This document shows, in pieces, positions 4,473 through 8,608 of a stretch of 8,608 nucleotides of DNA. The notes under the pieces are model-generated. The model did no database searches and was not told the DNA's origin. It saw nothing but the letters and a program-made list of their open reading frames with translations. How positions within the stretch are numbered: position 1 is the first letter of the stretch; every line of letters begins with the position of its first letter. The stretch comes from Actinobacteria bacterium UBA2541 (GTDB taxonomy: Bacteria > Actinomycetota > Actinomycetes > Nanopelagicales > Nanopelagicaceae): positions 1 to 8,608 of the forward strand of contig DDMR01000011.1 in the NCBI GenBank assembly GCA_002340925.1, read 5' to 3'. The translations under genes and the position numbers were made by a program.

Positions 4473-5669
4473 ATGAGCAGAGTTTCCGCACGTATCGCCG
4501 CAATCGCAGAATCAGCCACTTTGGCCGTTGATGCAAAGGCTAAAGCGCTTAAGGCAGCAGGCCGTCCAGTTATTGGTTTCGGCGCTGGTGAACCAGATTT
4601 TCCAACGCCTGATTACATCGTTGAAGCAGCAGCTGCTGCAACGCGCGTTGTTGCAAATCATCGCTACACACCTGCTGCTGGTCTTCCCGAACTTCGCGAA
4701 GCAATTGTCGCAAAGACAAAACGTGATTCAAATTATGAAGTTACCGCCGACCAAGTTCTTGTAACAAATGGTGGAAAACAATCTGTCTACCAAGCATTTG
4801 CATCGATCATTGATCCGGGTGATGAGGTCCTACTTCCTGCGCCTTACTGGACTACTTATCCAGAGTGCGTGCAACTAGCTGGTGGCAAGACCGTTGAAAT
4901 TTTTTCCGATGAAACACAAAATTATTTAGTAACCGTTGAACAACTAGAAGCCGCGCGCACCCCAAAGACTAAGGCGCTGCTTTTCTGTTCACCATCTAAC
5001 CCAACCGGTTCGGTTTACTCTGTCGAGCAAGTTAAGGCAATTGGCGAATGGGCAGTTAAGAACAATATCTGGGTCATTAGCGATGAAATTTACGAACACC
5101 TCCTATATGACGGTGCAACTGCGCCATCACTTCCGGTACTTGTTCCGGCGCTTGCTGATACCTGCATCATCATCAACGGCGTAGCCAAGACTTATGCAAT
5201 GACTGGTTGGCGCGTGGGCTGGATGATCGGGCCTAAGGATGTAATCAAGGCGGCAACTAACTTGCAGTCTCACTTAACTTCAAATGTTGCCAACGTTTCA
5301 CAGCGCGCGGCTATTGCCGCACTGACTGGAGATTTGTCCGCAGTTCACAAAATGGGCGAAGCATTTGATCGTCGCCGTAAGTTAATTGTTGGACTGCTCA
5401 ATGAGATTCCAGGATTTGTCTGCCCAACACCAACTGGCGCCTTCTATGTTTATCCATCAGTTAAGGGCGTTCTCGGAACAACTATCCGCGGTAAAACTCC
5501 AAAGACTTCAGCAGAACTTGCAACGCTTATCTTGGAAGAAGTTGAAGTTGCCGCAGTTCCAGGTGAGGCATTTGGTCCATCTGGTTACTTGCGTTTTTCT
5601 TATGCGACTAGCGATGAAGATATCCTCGAAGGCATTGGCCGCATCAAGAAGCTAATTACTGAAGGTTAA
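4473..5669 (+). CDS. aspC: Pyridoxal-phosphate aminotransferase, aspartate aminotransferase type
   Basis: A class I/II fold-type I aminotransferase of 398 residues, full length. It probably interconverts aspartate and 2-oxoglutarate with oxaloacetate and glutamate in the cytosol. Visible landmarks: [11 protein letters not shown] (36-46), [11 protein letters not shown] (99-109) at the cofactor phosphate region, SNPTG (175-179, N176), SDEIY (203-207, D204 and Y207), the Schiff-base lysine K239 in [15 protein letters not shown] (236-250), and R374 in LRFSYA, which should bind the substrate carboxylate. The start motif [21 protein letters not shown] is typical of the actinobacterial subgroup. There is no good Shine-Dalgarno; an AGGG lies 12 bases upstream. 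It is the only plus-strand gene, diverging from tRNA-Trp and overlapping the murB end by 14 bases. Substrate choice (aspartate versus other amino or keto acids) is inferred. Confidence 0.93.
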   Translation: MSRVSARIAAIAESATLAVDAKAKALKAAGRPVIGFGAGEPDFPTPDYIVEAAAAATRVVANHRYTPAAGLPELREAIVAKTKRDSNYEVTADQVLVTNGGKQSVYQAFASIIDPGDEVLLPAPYWTTYPECVQLAGGKTVEIFSDETQNYLVTVEQLEAARTPKTKALLFCSPSNPTGSVYSVEQVKAIGEWAVKNNIWVISDEIYEHLLYDGATAPSLPVLVPALADTCIIINGVAKTYAMTGWRVGWMIGPKDVIKAATNLQSHLTSNVANVSQRAAIAALTGDLSAVHKMGEAFDRRRKLIVGLLNEIPGFVCPTPTGAFYVYPSVKGVLGTTIRGKTPKTSAELATLILEEVEVAAVPGEAFGPSGYLRFSYATSDEDILEGIGRIKKLITEG

Positions 5670-6675
5670 GCCCGATTAGATTCACTTCAGGCTCTAAGGT
5701 AATTCCGAACTTATCCTGAACGTGCTGCTGCGCGCTCTTTGCAAGAGATGCAATATCTTGTGCCGTTGCATTTGCGGCATTTGTTAGCGCAAGCACGTGT
5801 TTAGTTGATACGCGCGCTCCCCCGAAGGAATCTCCCTTTTTAATTCCAGAATTTTCAATTAGCCAGGCTGCGCTTGTCTTGATTCGTCCATCGGCTTGTG
5901 GCCAACGAGGTGCACCCGTAGGCAACGTTGCCGCAAATTCAGCGGTGACGATTGGGTTTGTAAAGAAAGAACCAGCTGACCAAGAGTCACGGTCGCTTGG
6001 GTTTAACAACATTCCTTTTGCGGCACGCAGCTCAAGTACGGCTTTACGCGTTGCGGCTACCGGAGCTTTTTCGCCAACTGCGATCTCTAATTTAGTTGCA
6101 AGTTCTGCATAAGTAATAGGTGTTGTTTCAACGCCGATGCGAAGTTGGAATTGCACCTCGATGACAACGTAGCGACCCGGATGAGATTTAAAGTGAGAGT
6201 TGCGATACGAAAAGTCGCATTCTTGGTTGGTGAAAGTTTTGATCGCCTTTGCTTGGCGATCGTAAGTGCGAACCTGTGTAATGAATTCACTTACTTCATG
6301 GCCATATGCGCCAATGTTTTGAATAGGAGTAGCGCCAACTGTTCCTGGGATTCCGCTAAGAGTTTCTAGCCCTGCGAAACCTCTTTCGATACTGATTTGA
6401 ACGAATTTATCCCAGTTCTCACCGGCTCCGATTGCCAGCGTTGCACCGCTACACGCATCAACTTCTGCCTTTAGCGCGTGATTGGTAATGCGAATTACTG
6501 TTCCATCAAAACCGCTATCTGCAACCAAGATATTGGTACCGCCGCCGATAATTAAGACCGGGGTATCTCCTGCAGCTTCGATCGCCGCGATGATTTCAGA
6601 TTCATTGTGGGCGTCGACAAAATTCTTTGCGGGGCCGCCCACGCGCAAGCTGGTGTAATTTCGGAGTTCGGCCAT
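5656..6675 (-). CDS. murB: UDP-N-acetylmuramate dehydrogenase (UDP-N-acetylenolpyruvoylglucosamine reductase)
   Basis: MurB reduces UDP-GlcNAc-enolpyruvate to UDP-MurNAc with FAD and NADPH, the second committed step of peptidoglycan precursor synthesis in the cytosol. The 339 residues show the FAD-binding motif GGGTNILV (44-51), [18 protein letters not shown] (108-125), YRNSHFK (157-163, R158), GSFFTNP (235-241, with proton-donor serine S236), [12 protein letters not shown] (266-277) and LEPEV (327-331, conserved acidic catalytic position). The Tyr-loop features and YRNS motif place it in type I MurB, like the E. coli enzyme. It starts nine bases after the fusion-protein stop with only a weak GCAGG upstream, suggesting translational coupling as the last gene of the rpmG operon. 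No terminator is visible after it, and its tail overlaps aspC. Confidence 0.97.
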   Translation of the reverse strand: MAELRNYTSLRVGGPAKNFVDAHNESEIIAAIEAAGDTPVLIIGGGTNILVADSGFDGTVIRITNHALKAEVDACSGATLAIGAGENWDKFVQISIERGFAGLETLSGIPGTVGATPIQNIGAYGHEVSEFITQVRTYDRQAKAIKTFTNQECDFSYRNSHFKSHPGRYVVIEVQFQLRIGVETTPITYAELATKLEIAVGEKAPVAATRKAVLELRAAKGMLLNPSDRDSWSAGSFFTNPIVTAEFAATLPTGAPRWPQADGRIKTSAAWLIENSGIKKGDSFGGARVSTKHVLALTNAANATAQDIASLAKSAQQHVQDKFGITLEPEVNLIGLNLQ

Positions 6676-6684
6676 TGAGTTAGT

Positions 6685-7569
6685 TTACCTGCGTGGGGAC
6701 AAGATCGCGCTCTTGCCTCTAAAGCGCTCAAGGATACGGTCGTAATTCTTCTTTGATTGAACTTCACGGAATTCTTCATCAGTATCGTAATAACCGTGAT
6801 GGCGCGCTTGTTCTAGGGGAAGGTCTATCTGTAGCAATCGACCATTGGCATGGCGCAAGCGCAACGAAAATTCAATATCAGCGTTGCGGTAATAAATAGC
6901 GCGGTTGTTAAATCCACCAGCATTTGTGGCATCCAGACAGTTAATCGCTAAGAAGTAACTAAATAAGACATCGACTTCGCCAGCGCCTTTATCGTCCACG
7001 CTGCGCCATTCATCTTCAGTATTGACCAAACCACCACGCCAACCAACCGCGTTGTATTCGCCTTTACTTAACTCGGCAAGGACTGGAGCCATAGCATCGC
7101 CGGTAAATCTGGTTGACGGATCCATGATCACTAGGTATTGAGAAGAGATATTTTTAAGTAGCGCGTTGGCGTTCTCGCCCCATCCAAAGTTCTCGGTGAT
7201 TGCAATCAATTGAAATTGTGTATCAATTTCATCGACAAGCTCGGCGGGATCTCCAACTACAAGAGCGATAACTGGCGTATTTGTGTGGGCTTTTATAGTC
7301 CGCACGGATTCGGCAGCATCTGCTGCAAACCCATCAACGATCATGGCAATTGCAATATCGCCAGTTATCTTGATTGGGCGTAAGTCACGTGTGGAAGCAA
7401 GCGTTGGAAAACGTTCTTTGGCGCGAAATTCAAAGCCGCCAGCAACATCGATTACTTCAAAGCCAAGCGCCGCTATTTGATCGCGGAGTTGATCGGCCTT
7501 TGCAAAATCCTTGGCGGCGCGCGCATCGAGTCTTTCCTGCGCTAACTCTTCTTTACTCTTTGTTGTCAT
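6685..7569 (-). CDS. Fusion protein: CysRS C-terminal-like helical domain plus GT-A/GT2-like glycosyltransferase domain
   Basis: A 294-residue protein of two parts. Residues about 8-50 (QERLDARAAKDFAKADQLRD, then GFEVIDVAGGFEFR) closely resemble the C-terminal tail of cysteinyl-tRNA synthetase, where AR-x-KDFA-x-AD-x-LRD followed by a glycine-rich strand is characteristic. None of the synthetase catalytic domain is present. Residues about 70-265 look like a GT-A nucleotide-sugar fold: a starting strand IAIAMIVDG (72-80), a second strand IALVVGD (101-107), a metal-site-like VIMDPST (147-153, D150), and AGGFNNRAIYYRNADIEFSLRLR (217-239), recalling the acidic acceptor motif of family 2 enzymes. 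No membrane segment or signal peptide is seen. It overlaps hadB by ATGA and precedes murB by 9 bases, suggesting a cell-envelope glycan role. The substrate is unknown and the enzyme could be inactive. Confidence 0.65.
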   Translation of the reverse strand: MTTKSKEELAQERLDARAAKDFAKADQLRDQIAALGFEVIDVAGGFEFRAKERFPTLASTRDLRPIKITGDIAIAMIVDGFAADAAESVRTIKAHTNTPVIALVVGDPAELVDEIDTQFQLIAITENFGWGENANALLKNISSQYLVIMDPSTRFTGDAMAPVLAELSKGEYNAVGWRGGLVNTEDEWRSVDDKGAGEVDVLFSYFLAINCLDATNAGGFNNRAIYYRNADIEFSLRLRHANGRLLQIDLPLEQARHHGYYDTDEEFREVQSKKNYDRILERFRGKSAILSPRR

Positions 7570-7973
7570 TTCTTAATTACAACAGCCTTGGCCATGCCGA
7601 GCACTTTGATGCCAGCTGAGGTAGCAACTAGATCTATCTTTATTTGATCACCAGAAACTTCAGTAACGGTGCCATTGATAGTTAAATCAACTTTTTCGCC
7701 TGCGGGCACGATCACTGGCTTGATAAAGCGAGCGCCGAATTCTTTAACGCTGGCTGTGCCACCAGACCAATCGGTGACATATTTACCAACAAGCGCCATG
7801 GTCAACATTCCGTGGGCAATTACATTAGGAAGCCCGACCGAGACCGCGAACTCTTCATTTTGGTGAATTGGATTTTGATCACCTGATGCATCGGCATAGG
7901 CCTTAAGCATCTGGCGATCGATCAGGACAACTCGCTCTGGAATTACAAAGCCAACGTCAATCTTTGTTGTCAT
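7566..7973 (-). CDS. MaoC-like (R)-hydroxyacyl dehydratase, HadB-like subunit
   Basis: A 135-residue single hot-dog protein with the hydratase-2/MaoC catalytic motif ASGDQNPIHQNEEFA (29-43). D32 and H37 are the expected catalytic pair, and N34 and HGM (54-56) sit at their usual places. Members dehydrate (R)-3-hydroxyacyl thioesters or hydrate enoyl thioesters. In mycobacteria the HadB subunit supplies this active site while HadA lacks it. Here the adjacent partner gene suggests the same heterodimer, though not mycolate synthesis, and the physiological acyl substrate is inferred. The ATG at 7973 is preferred over an in-frame start 24 bases earlier. It forms an ATGA overlap with the HadA-like stop (7970-7973), has GGTGG upstream, and gives the expected N-terminus. 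Confidence 0.9.
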   Translation of the reverse strand: MTTKIDVGFVIPERVVLIDRQMLKAYADASGDQNPIHQNEEFAVSVGLPNVIAHGMLTMALVGKYVTDWSGGTASVKEFGARFIKPVIVPAGEKVDLTINGTVTEVSGDQIKIDLVATSAGIKVLGMAKAVVIKK

Positions 7974-8359
7974 GCACGCACCACCAAGGTCGACCAAGAG
8001 GAGACAACTAATTCAGCGCCACGATGAAGGTCTGAACGCACGCTAACGATCTCGTTTCCGGCAGCTACGCGATAGCTTTCAATTGTTGCTGAGCAACTAA
8101 GCGAATCCCCAGCCTTAACCTGGGCGAAGATTTCAAACTTTTGATCGCCATGGACAAGGCGCGACCAATCCAAACCAATTTCAGGTTGGGTGAGAATGTT
8201 TTGGAATTGATCAAGAGAAATACGGATCGTAAATGTTGGTGGAGCGCTAGTTGTATCGGTCTCGCCAATTACGGCAGCAAAGGCATCAATTTCTGATTGC
8301 GAAATAGAGATTGAATCAGCACCAGCGAAGGTGCTCCCGACAGAATCGGGTGCGAGCAT
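7970..8359 (-). CDS. FAS1-like/MaoC N-terminal-type dehydratase, HadA-like subunit
   Basis: A 129-residue hot-dog protein of the MaoC N-terminal (FAS1-like dehydratase) class. It shows APPTF (39-43), the central helix segment with RLVHGDQKFEIFAQVKAGD (67-85), and a C-terminal strand ending WSTLVV. It lacks the D-x-N-P-x-H catalytic motif found in its neighbour, as expected for the substrate-binding half of a HadAB-type heterodimer. It is shorter than the mycobacterial HadA (about 158 residues). The start at 8359 shares one base with the rpmG stop (TAATG), so it is probably made by re-initiation. A longer reading from 8395 would overlap rpmG by 37 bases and is less likely. It ends in an ATGA overlap with the HadB-like gene. 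Confidence 0.87.
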   Translation of the reverse strand: MLAPDSVGSTFAGADSISISQSEIDAFAAVIGETDTTSAPPTFTIRISLDQFQNILTQPEIGLDWSRLVHGDQKFEIFAQVKAGDSLSCSATIESYRVAAGNEIVSVRSDLHRGAELVVSSWSTLVVRA

Positions 8360-8529
8360 TAGCGAGTTTCGCGGTGAAGAGTTGAAGACTTGCAACGTGG
8401 ACAGAACTTCTTGAGTTCCATACGGTCTGGATCGTTGCGGCGGTTCTTCTTAGTGATGTAGTTACGCTCTTTGCAATCAACGCAGGCCATGGTGATCTTT
8501 GGACGAACGTCCGAACTCTTGCTTGCCAT
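8359..8529 (-). CDS. rpmG: 50S ribosomal protein L33
   Basis: A 56-residue zinc-ribbon ribosomal protein near the E site of the large subunit, too short for many gene finders. The sequence [19 protein letters not shown] continues to [22 protein letters not shown] and ends LHRETR, the family C-terminus. Four cysteines (C16, C19, C43, C46) are intact, so this is the zinc-binding form rather than the zinc-free paralogue. AAAGGAG (8537-8543) lies seven bases before the ATG at 8529. It heads the operon and its stop overlaps the HadA-like start by one base, which would tie dehydratase expression to ribosomal-protein expression. rpmG-hadA-hadB is a conserved actinobacterial order. Confidence 0.97.
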   Translation of the reverse strand: MASKSSDVRPKITMACVDCKERNYITKKNRRNDPDRMELKKFCPRCKSSTLHRETR

Positions 8530-8563
8530 GGTCTTGCTCCTTTATAGATTGACTAATGATTTA

Positions 8564-8601
8564 CGGGTAATTACTTGACCTGTGAGCGCTCAGATTACCC
8601 G
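8564..8601. repeat. Inverted repeat upstream of rpmG enclosing a 10-bp palindrome
   Basis: CGGGTAAT (8564-8571) and ATTACCCG (8594-8601) form a perfect 8-bp stem with a 22-nt loop, and inside it TGAGCGCTCA (8583-8592) is a perfect 10-bp palindrome. A possible minus-strand -10 (TAATCT, 8592-8597) overlaps both, but its -35 would lie outside the window. No U-tract follows on the minus strand. It may be an operator, a 5' leader hairpin, or part of an upstream element cut by the window edge. Confidence 0.4.
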
Positions 8602-8608
8602 AGCACCT

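Noticed and set aside
4528..4764. Alternative-frame open reading frame inside aspC
   Set aside because: It is a Gln/Leu-rich frame shadow of the aminotransferase, with no start signal or family resemblance.
7974..7997. Longer HadB-like start adding eight residues
   Set aside because: The ATGA overlap start at 7973 matches operon coupling, and the extra MVDLGGAC lies inside the HadA-like coding end.
8360..8395. Longer HadA-like start inside rpmG
   Set aside because: It would overlap rpmG by 37 bases, and the added residues do not fit the hot-dog family; the TAATG overlap start at 8359 is more natural.
1..8608. CRISPR arrays, insertion sequences, phage or toxin-antitoxin genes
   Set aside because: No spaced repeat series, terminal inverted repeats, transposase, integrase or paired small genes are visible; every long gene is a housekeeping or transport gene.

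Overview
The window reads as a chromosomal housekeeping segment from a low-to-moderate GC, streamlined actinobacterium. The gene order supports this: rpmG, two single-domain MaoC/hot-dog dehydratases, murB, an aspartate-type aminotransferase, tRNA-Trp, secE, nusG, rplK, rplA and then rplJ. From memory, mycobacteria and streptomycetes carry closely similar arrangements. The modest GC, short intergenic gaps and stop/start overlaps fit small-genome aquatic actinobacteria such as the acI/Nanopelagicales group, but that placement is inference and a species cannot be named. No transposon, phage gene, integrase or CRISPR array was seen.

Layout, left to right. Positions 1-410 hold the N-terminal part of ribosomal protein L10 (rplJ, minus strand, running off the left edge). 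Its upstream region (411-642) has a promoter, an L10-type autoregulatory leader and an intrinsic terminator/attenuator. Positions 643-1782 encode a KefB/CPA2-type cation:proton antiporter lodged between rplA and rplJ. The 1783-1938 gap carries the strong rplA terminator, a partial copy of its 3' half, and a 16-bp perfect palindrome inside a predicted leaderless antiporter promoter. Positions 1939-4348 are the minus-strand unit tRNA-Trp, secE, nusG, rplK, rplA (transcribed in that order). The rplK-rplA gap holds an apparent L1-binding site that mimics the 23S rRNA L1 site, directly abutting a 12-bp inverted repeat.

On the right, aspC (4473-5669) is the only plus-strand gene. It diverges from tRNA-Trp and converges on murB with a 14-bp tail overlap. 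Positions 5656-8529 form a compact minus-strand operon: rpmG, HadA-like, HadB-like, a CysRS-C-terminal-like/glycosyltransferase fusion, and murB. The first four genes are linked by 1- to 4-base stop/start overlaps, and the last by a 9-base gap.

Functionally the segment joins translation (L33, L10, L11, L1, tRNA-Trp), transcription elongation (NusG) and protein export (SecE) to acyl-chain dehydration and peptidoglycan precursor synthesis (MurB). Most regulation visible here is RNA-based ribosomal-protein autoregulation. The parts that look least described are the fusion protein at 6685-7569, the alternative RNA structures after rplA, and the palindromic operator candidate before the antiporter.
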